64,000 nucleotides of DNA, taken from NCBI RefSeq assembly GCF_020520425.1, contig NC_079487.1:134500385-134564384 (forward strand), read 5' to 3'. Source of the DNA: Spinacia oleracea. Lineage: Eukaryota; Streptophyta; Magnoliopsida; Caryophyllales; Amaranthaceae. This document shows, piece after piece, positions 22,600 to 33,491 of the stretch (the first letter of the stretch is position 1; each line of letters begins with the position of its first letter). A program made the position numbers and the translations under genes. Under the pieces are notes generated by a model. It saw only the letters and a list, made by a program, of their open reading frames with translations. It made no database searches and was not told the DNA's origin.

Positions 22600-23480
22600 C
22601 CCCAACATCAAACTCAACATTTAACAACATTTATCAAACAACATAAATATCATCTCTCTCCTACATCATCCATACCCCACCTACATTTATGTTTCATGAT
22701 ATTGTTATGGATAAGTATATAATCAAATTATTAGTGGCATAATTAATTAATTGTTGTTAATTAAGTTAGTGACATATTAATTGTTTATTAATTAAATTTT
22801 ATAATCGGCTAATAAAATTTAATTAAAAAATAGTTAAAAATTAAACTAAGTAAAACTTCACTTGTTAAGGTATATAATTTATATCAGTAATAAACTTAAC
22901 TTTTTACCTAAAAACTCGATCATTACAACCCTAAAACAAGTGTTGTTGCATACTCTAACATATAATTAATCAATCACTAGTTTGTCTACATGGAGGATTG
23001 TTATTTTATCATAGAAAATGAGTTGTTATCCATTGTTTAAGTTTTTGTTAACAAAAAAAAAAAAGTAAGCGAGAAAGAAGAAAATGAAAGTGGATCAATA
23101 TTAGTGTCTATTTATAGAGCATAAAAAAATAAAGACATTTATAGTTTTATTTTATTTTAGTTGTAATATTTATTTTCTGGGCATTGTAAATTTGCAATAG
23201 TTATGTATTTTTAACACAACAAATCTATATCATAAATCACATTGCAATTTTTTTATTTTTTTTAATAGAAACCAATAATTTTGGTCCCTATATGACACAT
23301 GTCAATCTCTCCAAGCAATATTTTGGTTTTCCATTTGGTGTTCATGAACACCAATTTTTTTGTTGGTTTCATTCTCTCTCTAACTTTCTCACTCATCTCT
23401 CTATCTAATTTATTATTTTTTTATTCACTTATCTCTCCTAAACACCAAATCAAGATGTTTGATAATTATGGTTTTAGAAG
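22600..23480. repeat. Dispersed repeat, copy 1 (partner at 26490-27265)
   Basis: Blocks shared with 26490-27265 include TGGATAAGTATATAATCAAA, TAATCAATCACTAGTTTGTC, ATTTATAGAGCATAAA, CAATCTCTCCAAGCAATATT and TCTCTCCTAAACACCAAA, in the same order and orientation. The pair is colinear over roughly 0.8 kb with small indels. Neither copy codes for protein. Probably two members of an unclassified non-autonomous family, or a local duplication. Confidence 0.7.
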
Positions 23481-23569
23481 TTTGGCCTAAGGCCAATAAA
23501 ATTTAGGGCCGTCATTGGTCAATATCGTGATAAAATTTTCAAAAGCAACATAGATACAGTACAAGCCTA

Positions 23570-23820
23570 CGTGTTTTATTGTCGTATTACATGCTTAATT
23601 TTCACTCAATCTACTTGTAATATCGTGTCGGGCTCATAACGTGCCTTGCTATGCCTTTTCCAAAAATATGCGGCCCAATAAAAATTCACAAATCCGTGCC
23701 TTGCTGACAATGTTTTTTCGTGCCCCTGTCGTGTATTTTTGTGTTGGGCCATGGGAACGGACCATCTGGGTCCAGTGCAATCTCTACCTTCAGACCCAAA
23801 GATAGGCCCGCCATTGTTCT
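23570..23820. mobile_element. Decayed hAT-like remnant
   Basis: GC-rich island with GTGCCTTGCTATGCCTTTTCC, ATGCGGCCCAAT and GGGCCATGGG-type blocks resembling the hAT element at 20558-21041. Terminal repeats and target duplication are no longer clear. Confidence 0.45.
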
Positions 23821-24345
23821 CTTCCGGCCAGAATGCTAGTACGTAGTACTACCTACGTTTCATAAAGATCTTTACAGTTACTATTTGCATAAATATTAAG
23901 ATAAAAGTAGAAAAATTTATTGAATATAATAAAATATGAATAAAGTAATATAAATATGTAAAAATGTGGATGAGTGTAAGAAAAAAATAAATAAAGTAAG
24001 AGAAAATGAGTGAAAATATTATTTTTCTTTTATTTTTCAATTAGAAAATCAAAACTAATCAAAAAGTACTCTAGCTAATCTGTTAAAACATCCAACCACT
24101 GATTATTCTTAACCTTTCACCTTTGGTAGTGAAGGAGGTTTAGTACTCGAATACTTTCTGCTAGACCTACTCAACATTGGACCTAAGCACTCCAGCAAAG
24201 GAAGCAACTAGCGAAGTAGTACATATACATTATTGGAAATGGCTGAAATTAAGTGATTTGCTACCTTTTATTGGAAAACATTAGTTGTTAAACTGGCTAA
24301 GAAACCCTTTGACTAATACATTTGTTGGGCTATGAGCCTATGAAC

Positions 24346-26004
24346 TTATGAAGGCAGAACTACTTTCAAAGGAACGATTTCTTTAACAGCTCGAAATATG
24401 TGAACGTCCAAGATTAGTGTTTGCTGGGTTGTCCCTGTATCTGTCAGTTCCAGAACACAATAATCTTCTGTTTCTAAGTTATTTTCAAGCACAAACTGCG
24501 CCCACCCCTTTTTCAATGTGCACTGCACATTCCTACGATTGAATGATACCCTCCAGATCTTGGAATCGACCCTCAACGAAATATCCTGAGACTTCTTGGG
24601 AAAGCAATGATCTGCAAAGTCCGTACGGATTGTCTGCATCATTAAATGTCTAATTAATCCACAAAATTATAATTAATTAGGATATCATCTGAAAAACTTT
24701 TTATAAAGAACTAAAATTAAAAAAAAAAAAAATTGGCAAATTGTTTCCTTATATTGAAAATAAATATGAGTACACTTATTTCAAAGAATATAAATTTAGA
24801 TAAATTTAGTTAACTTAAGGCTTTGTTTTATTCGACTTATTTTTTCTAAACTTATATTATCTCAACTTATTTTATTTGAAAAACAAACTTATTTTGACTG
24901 AAATAATAATCTTATTTGTGTGTTAAAATGTCTGAAAAAAATTAATTTTTTTTAATTATTTATTTAGGAAAAATTAAATCAATTGGTGTTGATGAACTCG
25001 TTTACGAAATATATTTTATTTTATTAACTTTTCTGTAAATGGTTATTAAATTATTAAAAGTATTACATAAAAATATTTACGGAGTAGTAATAATCGTGCG
25101 TTGCACAGGTACTAAACTAGTTTTATTTCAAAGAAAGAGAGAAATGGTATGAGTTGTATTTCTCAGCACAATTATGAGATGAATTTTAGAGAAAGAAAGA
25201 TGGTATTAGTTGTATTTCTCAACCAAGCGCCAAACCTACACTTATCCGGGGTAGGTTGAGTCACCATACCCCTGCACCTTATTGGGTATATGTGCTTAGT
25301 CAGATCCTAGTCACATCCACCTCATCTCAAAAAATTTGAAGGTCATTTTGAATTTGAAATTCAAAATATTTCCAAAAAAATAAAAGAAAAAAGATTTTAT
25401 TCTCTGAAATGTCGATGAAACCGAGGGTTCCATAAAATATTTGATCTCGTTTTTATTTTTTATTTTTATGATTCTGTTTCGCATTCGGTAAGCTTAGTGG
25501 TATGTAGTTTTCCGATTCTTGCTTCCCTGTACTTGGTTGTATAAAATGTTGCTTATATTTGTGTTGAACACCATATTTGAAATCCACCATGATTGTGTTT
25601 CGATGTAATCGAAGTTCGATGCATATTGTATGTCGATGATATCTATGTAGCAGGAGTCAGATTCTCTCAATCTGTATTTCGCGAGTTTTTTCCAAATATA
25701 CTTTCATGGAAAAATTCCGATCGATGGTGATTTTGAAGTTCAGTAGTTTGATTGTAGGATATGGTTTTAAAAATCTATGCAATTTTTTGTTTTTAAAAAG
25801 AAAAAAATAAGAAATTATGAATACACTTTGAAAGATTAACAAACAAAAAAGATTTATAAGATGATGACAAATTTACCTTGTCAAGCATCCGATTGTAACG
25901 ATAATGGAGGTTAGGATGAAAACAATAGAATTCCTTTTTTTAATTTTTTTTAAGGAATTGAACTGTTGGGCGGCAGATTTTGGGGGGAATTTTGGTGAAA
26001 ACAT
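24346..26004 (-). pseudogene. B3-domain (REM/VRN1-like) gene, probably broken
   Basis: Exon 24633-24346 encodes most of a plant B3 DNA-binding domain: FPKKSQDISLRV, WRVSFNRRN, KKGWAQFVLENNLETEDYCVLEL and DVHIFR before the stop. An upstream exon ending at 25877 (donor AAG|GTAAAT) supplies FYCFHPNLHYRYNRMLDK in a matching phase, giving the start of the domain. The only upstream ATG (26004) opens into a different frame, the change falling in a run of A near 25945. So either the gene has a frameshift, or the true 5' end differs, or the run length is a sequence error. The intron (about 1.24 kb) contains a Helitron 3' end. REM proteins are nuclear DNA binders; target unknown. Confidence 0.6.
25097..25120 (+). 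mobile_element. Helitron 3' end
   Basis: GTGCGTTGCAC forms a small hairpin and is followed by AGGTACTAAACTAG with host T next, the classic plant Helitron terminus. The 5' TC end was not located, so only the terminus is annotated. It matches the ends at 21922 and 42092. Confidence 0.6.
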
Positions 26005-26489
26005 ATCGCGCACAAAAGGGTGTTAATGGCGGTATTCACTAAATTGTTTCGCTTCTACATTTACTGGTTCTCCCCAAATGGAAAATTCAATTACTGACAT
26101 GTCCATTGCCCATTGCAGGGTATGGTGACTAGACCTATCATGGGGTTAAGTGTATGAGCTCCCCTCAACCAAGTGAGTTTACAAGGTCTCATTATTACAT
26201 TATGTTCTCAGTACAATTATGAGATGAATTTCAGAGAAAGAGAGATGGTGTGAGTTGTATTTCTCAACCAACTGAGTTTACAAGGTCAATTCAATTACTT
26301 ATTCAGCATTTCATTTATTTAATCTTTATGGATTACGGAATTCAAATTTGTCCCTAAAAATATACTCTTATACGGATAATTTTTATATCAAATATAATGG
26401 ACAAATATTTTCATATTTAAATAGAGTAGACAACTGTCTATCCTCTTTAAAAATAATTTGAGGAATATAATAACAATGTTAAAGGCCTA

Positions 26490-27265
26490 CCAATGATATT
26501 ATTATGGATAAGTATATAATCAAATTATTTACGGAGTAATTGTTTTGATAAATGTACACATGAATTAGGTCAAATAGATATGCCTACCAATGATATTATT
26601 AGGGATAAGTATATAATCAACATTTAACAATATTTATCAAACACCAAAATAACAATGATATTAGTAATAAATTAACTTAACTTGTTACCTAAAACTCGAT
26701 CATTACAACCCTTAAATAAGTGGTCTTGCATACTCTAACCTATAATTAATCAATCACTAGTTTGTCTACATTGAGGATTGTTATTTCTCGTAAAAAATGA
26801 GTTGTTATCCATTGTTTAAGTTTTTGTTAACAACAACAAAAATTAAACAAGAGAGAAGAAAATGAAGATTTTTTTTGTGATCTAAAGTAGATCAATATTG
26901 GTGTTTATTTATAGAGCATAAAAAAAATAAAGACATTTATTAAAAAAAATGAGTTGTAATTTATTTATTTTATGGGCATTGTAAATTTGCAAAAGGTATG
27001 TATTTTTAACACAACAAATCTATGTCATAAATCACATTGCAATTTTAAAAATAAATATAGAAAACCAATAATTTTGGTCTCCATATGACACATGTCAATC
27101 TCTCCAAGCAATATTTTGTTTTTCCATTTGGTGTTCATAAACACCAATTTTTTTTGGTTTCATTCTCTCTCTAACTTTCTCACTCATCTCTCTACCTCTT
27201 TTATTATTTTTTTATTCATTTATCTCTCCTAAACACCAAACCAAGGTGTTTGATAATTATGGTCT
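26490..27265. repeat. Dispersed repeat, copy 2 (partner at 22600-23480)
   Basis: Same blocks and order as copy 1. It is preceded by a partial extra repetition of CCTACCAATGATATTATT (about 26490 and 26580). No coding capacity. Confidence 0.7.
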
Positions 27266-27586
27266 TATATCCCTCAAAAAAAAAAAAAAAAAAACACTGG
27301 TATTATGGTTAAATTTGGTGAAATTCCTGTAACGAAAAGCATGATGTTAATTGCATCTATTTAGAAACAAATGAAATATAATAGCTAATCATAATGTATA
27401 CGGAGTAGTAGTGAATTCGAAGAACATTTTGGCAGTTTCAGAACAAAACTTAATACAAATCTTTACAAACTCTTTATTCATAAACTACAAAATAAATTAA
27501 TTACATTTTACAAATTCACAGATGCAGTAATCCAACCTGAAAAACTACAAGCACTAGTCAACACTCACCCCAAGATCATTATACAA

Positions 27587-27791
27587 TTTTTTTTTTCTTG
27601 AAGTAGGTAAGGTGAAGGCCCTATCGAGCCGGAATCCTGCACAAGCCAAAGTTCTTTTTTGGATGCGAATAAACAACAACAAGGATGTTACAAATTACAA
27701 ACGGGAGAGGAGGGATTCAACCCTATTACCTATCATATACAAATCACCAGTCTTTACCATTAAGCCAAGACCCCATTGGTTGCACCGGCCA
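27587..27791 (-). mobile_element. tRNA-derived SINE
   Basis: Minus-strand reading: an A-box-like TTGGCTTAATGGTAA, then a B-box-like GGTTGAATCCC about 45 nt later, a body ending CTTACCTACTTCAAG, then a poly(A) tail (poly-T on + from 27587). Near-perfect target duplication AAGATCATTATACAA (27572-27586) and AAGATCATTGCACA (27792-27805). The 5' part was later amplified in tandem on the right. Confidence 0.8.
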
Positions 27792-28250
27792 AAGATCATT
27801 GCACATACTTGCTACTAACACAAGCCATAATACATATCATACACAAGCCACCAGTCGTTACCACTAAGCCAATACCTCATTGGTTGCACCGGCCAAAGAT
27901 CATTGCACATACTTGCTAGGACAAACCATAATACCTTTCATACACAAGGCCACCAGTCGTTACCACTAAGCCAAGACCTCATTGGTTGCACCGGCCAAAC
28001 ATCATTGCACATATTTGCTACTAAGACAAACCATAATTCCTATCATACACAAGCCACCAGTCTTTACCACTAAGCCAAGACCTCATTGGTTGCACCGGCC
28101 AAACATCATTGCATATACTTGCTACTAAGACAAACCATAATTCCTATCATACACAAGCCCACCAGTCTTTACCACTAAGCCAAGACCTCATTGGTTGCAC
28201 CGGCCAAACATCATTGCACATACTTGCTACTAACACAAGCCATAATAACC
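27792..28250 (-). repeat. Tandem array of truncated SINE heads in the TLC gene 3' flank
   Basis: About four further units of roughly 103 bp. Each contains, on the minus strand, GTGCAACCAATGAGGT, the A-box-like TTGGCTTAGTGGTAA and about 40 bp of SINE head, then about 30 bp of the original 5' flank with the target-duplication sequence ATGATCT/ATGATGT. The B box and SINE body are absent. The array stops about 15 bp before the TLC stop codon, so it fills that gene's 3' untranslated region. Confidence 0.85.
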
Positions 28251-28264
28251 ATATAAAGTGTACA

Positions 28265-29047
28265 TCATTTCAACTTCTCTTTCTTGCAAAACTTATCTTT
28301 GTAAAACTCAATCCAGTGGCTCAAAATCCACAACAAGCTAGCAAAGATACCAGAAACAGTTAGCAGCATCCAAGAACCCCAAACCCATCTCGGAATCACG
28401 CTATTTGCCGCGCCACTAGCGTATACAAACCCCATCTTGATCACAAACAGAGGTGCAAACACACCTCTAACAGCAGTATAGAATGTGTAAAACCCTGGTG
28501 ATAAGAAATCATACACTTTTTTCGCTGCACGAAAATCACTCTTTCGTAACCTTGCTAAAGACCATACATTCTGCAGTGGACTAGTCACCTCTGCAAGAAC
28601 CAAGATTACCAGGATAGCAAAAGCACCATGATTGACCATAAACCTGCAAGTTAGAAGCGTAAACAGAGTTGCCAAATGATGAGCAATAAAGAGAACATCA
28701 TGTGGGTTAAAGATGAAGTAATGAAGAAGATCCATTATGAAATAACTTGTGCTGAATTCGAGTACTAAGTTCTGAAATGGGGTGTTTTCTGAAGCAAAAA
28801 CTGTTGGGATTTCCTGGTTTTTTTCTGTGTTTTTTACCAGAAACAGAGCAAAAACTGCTAGAATAACTGATGGGGTTCCATGAAAGAATGATAATAAGCA
28901 ACTACATGCATCATAACGATGCTTAGGACCCCAATTCTCGAAGATTTTATGTGCAGAAACATAGATGAATGAAAAAAACAGGAAAAACTGAGGAAGTTTA
29001 AGGGTATCATGATCATAATAAGAGGATAATTGAGCCGCGATATCCAT
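28265..29047 (-). CDS. TLC-domain membrane protein (260 aa, single exon)
   Basis: One open frame from ATG at 29047 to TGA at 28265. A TRAM-LAG1-CLN8 (TLC) domain fills most of it: several hydrophobic spans, the signature FIAHHLATLFTL near residues 119-130, and YFIMDLLHYF before it. The basic C-terminus ends KFCKKEKLK. It resembles the small plant TLC family of Arabidopsis At5g14285 rather than LAG1/LOH ceramide synthases, as the Hox-like and DD catalytic motifs of the latter are not seen. Likely an endomembrane or plastid-envelope lipid-related protein; the exact reaction is unknown. Its 3' flank is filled by SINE-head repeats. Confidence 0.88.
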   Translation of the reverse strand: MDIAAQLSSYYDHDTLKLPQFFLFFSFIYVSAHKIFENWGPKHRYDACSCLLSFFHGTPSVILAVFALFLVKNTEKNQEIPTVFASENTPFQNLVLEFSTSYFIMDLLHYFIFNPHDVLFIAHHLATLFTLLTCRFMVNHGAFAILVILVLAEVTSPLQNVWSLARLRKSDFRAAKKVYDFLSPGFYTFYTAVRGVFAPLFVIKMGFVYASGAANSVIPRWVWGSWMLLTVSGIFASLLWILSHWIEFYKDKFCKKEKLK

Positions 29048-29514
29048 TAAAACAGGAAGTGATTAAGGATTAAAAACTTGAATAATTTGAGAGGAGAGAA
29101 TTATGAATATAAAAGATAGAAAATTTTGAAGATGATTAAGATAGGGATAATGATTAGATTATGATAAAAGGGACTGCTGCTGATATATTTGACTTTTGGG
29201 GGTGTTGTTTAAGCATTTAAAATTGTTAAAAGGTCGAAATAGTGTAAAGATTAGATGTGACAAAGAATTGTAAATTGTGTAATGTTGCGCATAAAAAGTC
29301 AGATTCTGAGAATCGTTTTAGAATAAATCAAAGAGTTCCAGATTGGCTTCTTACTGTGATTGCGTCAAGTGAACACCTTTGGATATTTTGTTGGTTTCTT
29401 GTATTGATGGATATTCGCGACAATTTTTTATGTACAACCAGTTATATGTTGCTCTGTGAAGATTCTCGATATGCTCTTCATGGTTTATCTTACATAATTA
29501 AGAGAATTACTTGT

Positions 29515-29780
29515 ATAATTTGGTTAGGATTACTTAGATTATTATTACTTTAAAAGAGAATATTCTTTAAATTAACCTAGTTGGATACTTAGATTCGTCT
29601 TGAATTGAACTCTGGACATAATTATACAGAGTGGTTATGATCTGAAGTCTGAACTCGTACCTGTTAAACTGAACTTATCTTTCTTTAGTTTATCGGCTTG
29701 GAGGCATTGTTACAGATCAAGAAACTTTTGAACAAAATAGGAAAACATCCCTCTTTATACGAAGAGACACATGGAGAAAA
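29515..29780. repeat. Rearranged copy of FabG 3'-region sequence
   Basis: 29515-29690 matches 34391-34563 (shared CAGAGTGGTTATGATCTGAAG and GAACTCGTACCTGTTAAACT). Directly after it, 29697-29780 matches 35589-35680 (CTTGGAGGCATTRTTACAG and AGACACATGGAGAA). In the FabG region these pieces lie a kilobase apart with the last two FabG exons between them; here that interval is missing. Confidence 0.75.
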
Positions 29781-30008
29781 CCCGGCCCGGACAAGCACAT
29801 AGTTGTGGGCAATGGGCCGCATTTTTGGGAAAAAGCACGACAAGGCACGCTATATTTAGTAAAATTTGGCTTAGACACAATAGCCCGACAGCCCACGGGC
29901 TTGGGCCAGGCCTGGGCCATGTTTTGAACTTTTCAGCCTGGCCCAGCATGATGCATAGTGGACATGGCTTGGGATCGCCCCGAAGCCCGGCCTGAATCCA
30001 TCTTTACA
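29770..30008. mobile_element. hAT-like fragment, family of 20558-21041
   Basis: Reverse-oriented blocks shared with the POLA2-intron element: GTGGGCAATGGGCCGCA, AAAGCACGACAAGGCA and GGCCATGTTTTGAACTTTTC. It ends at CCATCTTTA, the family terminus. The other end is not clear. The same terminus recurs at about 30714-30808. Confidence 0.7.
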
Positions 30009-31090
30009 TAAGTACATAACCATAATGCCACACTCTAGGCAAAAATCTTACAAGGGTCCAAACAGGCGCAACAGGCAGTCTGAAACGCTAATATCTGAAA
30101 ACCTTAAGTTATAATCCACACCAATACAACAGACAGCTACATCATTAGCTTATATACTACATGTATTCATTCATCTACGCCTCTACGGTGAAGGACATTA
30201 GGACACTACACACAAGTTAGTAGAAGCAAAATCAACACTCGCAAAATAGAAAAACACAGAAACAACAGCAAGAACAATAAGCATTAGAAACAACAGCAAG
30301 AACAATAAGCATTAGATTAACAGAACTAGCATTAAGCATTCCATACCATAAGAATTTAACAATACCTAAAACACAACCAAAGCACCTCACTGTACCTAAA
30401 AACATCTTAAACATAAAAAGCCACTTAAAAGGGATGTACATCCTAAAAGGCTTAATTAGACAAGAATCTCTATCCAATCTTCTTCAAACTTGAAAATACT
30501 AAACCATAGAACTCACATTGTTCCAATAATTCAATCTACCTGCCGCATTGTTCCAATAACCTTCACAAAACTCGGTCCACATCGAACTTCTTCAATGCAA
30601 CACCTAATTCTTACCAGACCTAAGATTCATAATCCTCCTAGTCTCTTCTTGTTCAACTTCAGAACGCAAGATCTTCGCCTCGGCTTGCTTCATTTCTACC
30701 TTCTCCCACATCTCAGCCAGCCCGGCACGATGCATAGTGGGCGTGGCTTGGGCCCAACAGCTTAGGCCCATGGCCCGTGGCTCAGCCCGACCCACAACCA
30801 TCTTTACATAACCATAATGCCACACTCTAGGTAAAAATATTCTAAGAGTCCAAACAGATGAAACAGGCAGTCTGAAAACCTTAAGTTATATCCTAACCAA
30901 TATAACAGAAAGCAACAGCATTAGCTTACACTACATGTATTCATTCATCTACGGCGAAGGACATTAGGACACTACACACAAGTAGTAGAAGCATAATCAA
31001 CACTTCCAATTAGATTTTTCTAAAGTGAAACCTCTAAATTCACTCCAAAAAGCTCTTTTTCTCTCAAACCTCTCCTAACCACACACCCCC
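30009..31090. repeat. Tandem duplications of the GeBP gene 3' region
   Basis: Sequence downstream of the GeBP stop (31087-31530) is repeated at 30009-30600 and, shortened, at 30808-31010. Shared blocks: TACATGTATTCATTCATCTA, GAAGGACATTAGGACACTAC and CAAGAACAATAAGCAT. The two extra copies are each preceded by the same hAT end, so that end existed before at least one duplication. Bases 31011-31086 are unrelated filler. Confidence 0.75.
30607..30714 (-). pseudogene. Duplicated C-terminal fragment of the GeBP-like gene
   Basis: Minus-strand reading EMWEKVEMKQAEAKILRS... ends RRIMNLRSGKN, nearly identical to the intact gene's C-terminus (RRIMEALRSGKN), with two residues missing and a few substitutions. 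Upstream it runs straight into hAT terminal sequence, so there is no start and no DNA-binding domain. Confidence 0.85.
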
Positions 31091-31531
31091 TAAGTTATAT
31101 CCTTAACCAATACAACAAAGAGCAACAGCATTAGCTTATACTATATGTATTCATTCATCTACGACGAAGGACATTAGGACACTACACACAAGTAGTAGAA
31201 GCATAAATCATAATCAACACTTGCAAAATAGAAAAACACAGAAATAGCAAGAACAATAAGCATAACATAGCATTAGAATAACAGAACTAGCATTAATCAT
31301 TCCATACCATAAGAATTTAACAATAGCTAAACACAACCAAAGCCCTCACTGTACCTACAAACATCTTAAAACATAAAAAGCCGGCTCAATTAGACAAGAA
31401 TCATCTCTATCCAATCTTCTTCAAACTTGAAAAACACTAAACCATAGAAACATAATTCAATCTACCTGCCGCATTGTTCCAATCCAACCTTCACAAAACT
31501 CGGTCCACATCGAACTTCTTCAATGCAACAC

Positions 31532-32749
31532 CTAATTCTTACCAGACCTAAGAGCTTCCATAATCCTCCTAGTCTCTTCTCGTTCAACTTCAGAACGCAT
31601 GATCTTCGCCTCAGCTTGCTTCATTGCTACCTTCTCCCACATCTCATCAATCTCGGCCCTCGCCTTCGCTCCCATCATTGTCAAACCTCTCTTCCTCAAC
31701 TTCTCCCAAGCTACAGCTTCTCCAACCTCAAACTCAACATCTTTCTCAACAATGTCAGACACCTTTCCACCACCCTTTTCGCCCTCGTTATCCTCCATAA
31801 CAACAACCCCATTACCACTACTAATACCACCACCACCACCGCCACCACCAACACCAACACCAACTTTGGTTTTAAGCTTCAGAACCCTAGGTTTGGAGTT
31901 CGGTTTCGACCCAACATTATTGTTGTGATTGTTATTATATTCAGCAATAGTCACATTGTTTATCTTGTCATCCTCCATAACATCATCACCTCCATTAATA
32001 TCCCAAATCTTTTTAGACAATTCAAAAGCATGAATTTCATGAGGGTTATTGAGCTTCTTCTTCTTAGCATTAAAGAACTTCTTTTTAAGCCTACGGACTT
32101 TATCAACAATTTGACCTTTATTAACATCAACATGCACAGATTTTTTCACAAACCCATAAAAATCATCAATTTCAACCATAGGGTCAGCCCCTCTTTTAGC
32201 CCTATATTCAATCATACCTTTCAGAATCTCAATTTCATCGCCTTCACTAAACACCCTCTGAAACAGCTTCTTTGAAGCCTCTTCGTGAACGACAGGGGAA
32301 GCAGCAGCAGCAGGGGCGGCCCCACTTACTAATTTCTCTTTTCTCGGTTTTTTAGAAGACGTCTTGAGTTCTGTCTCCGATGGGCGTTTCTCGGCGGCGA
32401 CGGTAGACTTAGATCTGGGCTTAGAAGGGGTTTCAATGGCGGGCTTTGAGGCAGACTTTAAGGTGTGCAACGGTGAATCGTCGCTGGTATCATCGTCGAA
32501 GTCATCCTCGGAGAGGGGTCTCTTAGTGGCGGCGGCGGAAAGAGGGATTTTCTTGAAGGAAGGCGGTGGTACAGGGGTTGATGGGGTTTCTTCTTCCTCC
32601 TCTTCGCCGGAGGAGGAACCAGTGTTGGAGACTTCTTCCTCGGGTTCTTCGCCTTCTTCGCCGGAGGAAGAAGAGCCGGTGACCTCTTCGGAGGAGTCCG
32701 CCTCCGGTGGGTCCTCTGTTAAGGGTTTTTGGGTTTTGCTGCGTGCCAT
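31532..32749 (-). CDS. GLABROUS1 enhancer-binding protein-like transcription factor (405 aa)
   Basis: Single exon from ATG at 32749 to TAG at 31532. The N-terminal third is acidic and Ser/Glu-rich with Pro stretches, likely disordered. The central DUF573/GeBP DNA-binding domain lies near residues 160-250: KKLFQRVFSEGDEIEILKGM, FYGFVKKSVHVDVNKGQI, KVRRLKKKF and FELSKKIWDING. A poly-Gly run follows at about residue 300. The C-terminus MWEKVAMKQAEAKIMRSEVE is a coiled coil used for dimerisation in the family. GeBP/GPL/STKL proteins are nuclear regulators linked to cytokinin, trichome and stress responses; which subgroup is not decided here. A hAT element starts about 190 bp upstream of the start codon, and 3' fragments of the gene are duplicated downstream. 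Confidence 0.9.
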   Translation of the reverse strand: MARSKTQKPLTEDPPEADSSEEVTGSSSSGEEGEEPEEEVSNTGSSSGEEEEEETPSTPVPPPSFKKIPLSAAATKRPLSEDDFDDDTSDDSPLHTLKSASKPAIETPSKPRSKSTVAAEKRPSETELKTSSKKPRKEKLVSGAAPAAAASPVVHEEASKKLFQRVFSEGDEIEILKGMIEYRAKRGADPMVEIDDFYGFVKKSVHVDVNKGQIVDKVRRLKKKFFNAKKKKLNNPHEIHAFELSKKIWDINGGDDVMEDDKINNVTIAEYNNNHNNNVGSKPNSKPRVLKLKTKVGVGVGGGGGGGGISSGNGVVVMEDNEGEKGGGKVSDIVEKDVEFEVGEAVAWEKLRKRGLTMMGAKARAEIDEMWEKVAMKQAEAKIMRSEVEREETRRIMEALRSGKN

Positions 32750-32939
32750 TATTTGAGAGACAGAGAGAGAGAGAAGGGAAGTTAGATAGTTAGATCTAAG
32801 TATCTAAGAGGTAAGGAGTTATGCAGTGAACTGCGAAGTACTTATGCTACGAAGTACGAACGAGTGTGCGGCGTTATTGCGGGATTGGGATGCGATGTGC
32901 GGGGTGATTGGCGTGAATAGGGAGAAGGACGGCACTACC

Positions 32940-33491
32940 TAGAGCTGTCAAAAATCGACCCGATCCGAAAACCGACCCGAACCTGACCCGAAAATACTGC
33001 CACTGGATCCTAAACAAGATTTTGTGACCCGTAATTCGTTTTATACGAACCCGAGCAATCCGAAAAGGAATGGGTCAAAATCCGACCGAACCCGTTTTGG
33101 ACCCGACCGATTGAAAATCATTGGATTTATAGTAATTAATGAGATTATGAGAAAATTTAAGCATAATAGACACGTTACTTTTACTATTGTTGTGTGTAAT
33201 ATGATTTTAATTTGTTTTATACGCCATTTTATGGTTGAATTTGACTAAATATAAACTTTCGTAGAAAATTTGTTAATTTGTGCTAATATTTTGTATATAT
33301 ATCACCTAAATTAACGAAAATATAATGCGCGTTTTAAAATCTCTCAACCCGTTGGGTCGACCCGAACCCGAAAGTTCTGGGTCTTGAACAAGCATTTGTA
33401 AACCCGAACCTGAAAGTGACCGACCCGATTCAACCCGAACCCAAAAGTAATTTTTTACAACCCGACCAGACCCACCCGTTTGACAGGTCTA
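32940..33491. mobile_element. Non-autonomous hAT element upstream of the GeBP gene
   Basis: A 552-bp element with ends TAGAGCTGTCAAA and, inverted, TAGACCTGTCAAA. A perfect 8-bp target duplication GCACTACC lies at 32932-32939 and 33492-33499. Subterminal ACCCGAACCC motifs at both ends, AT-rich centre, no transposase. Confidence 0.93.

Noticed and set aside
27827-28248. CRISPR-like regular repeats
   Set aside because: Units are head-to-tail without unique spacers and derive from a SINE head in a plant genome.
27612-28363. Several + strand frames with HILATNTSHN repeats
   Set aside because: Translated SINE and SINE-head repeats; opposite strand to the real TLC gene.
31523-32275. 250-codon frame on the + strand
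   Set aside because: It is antisense to the GeBP-like coding region, whose codon pattern and domain are clear; this is a mirror frame.
32364-32756. 130-codon Ser-rich frame on the + strand
   Set aside because: Antisense shadow of the acidic N-terminus of the GeBP-like protein.
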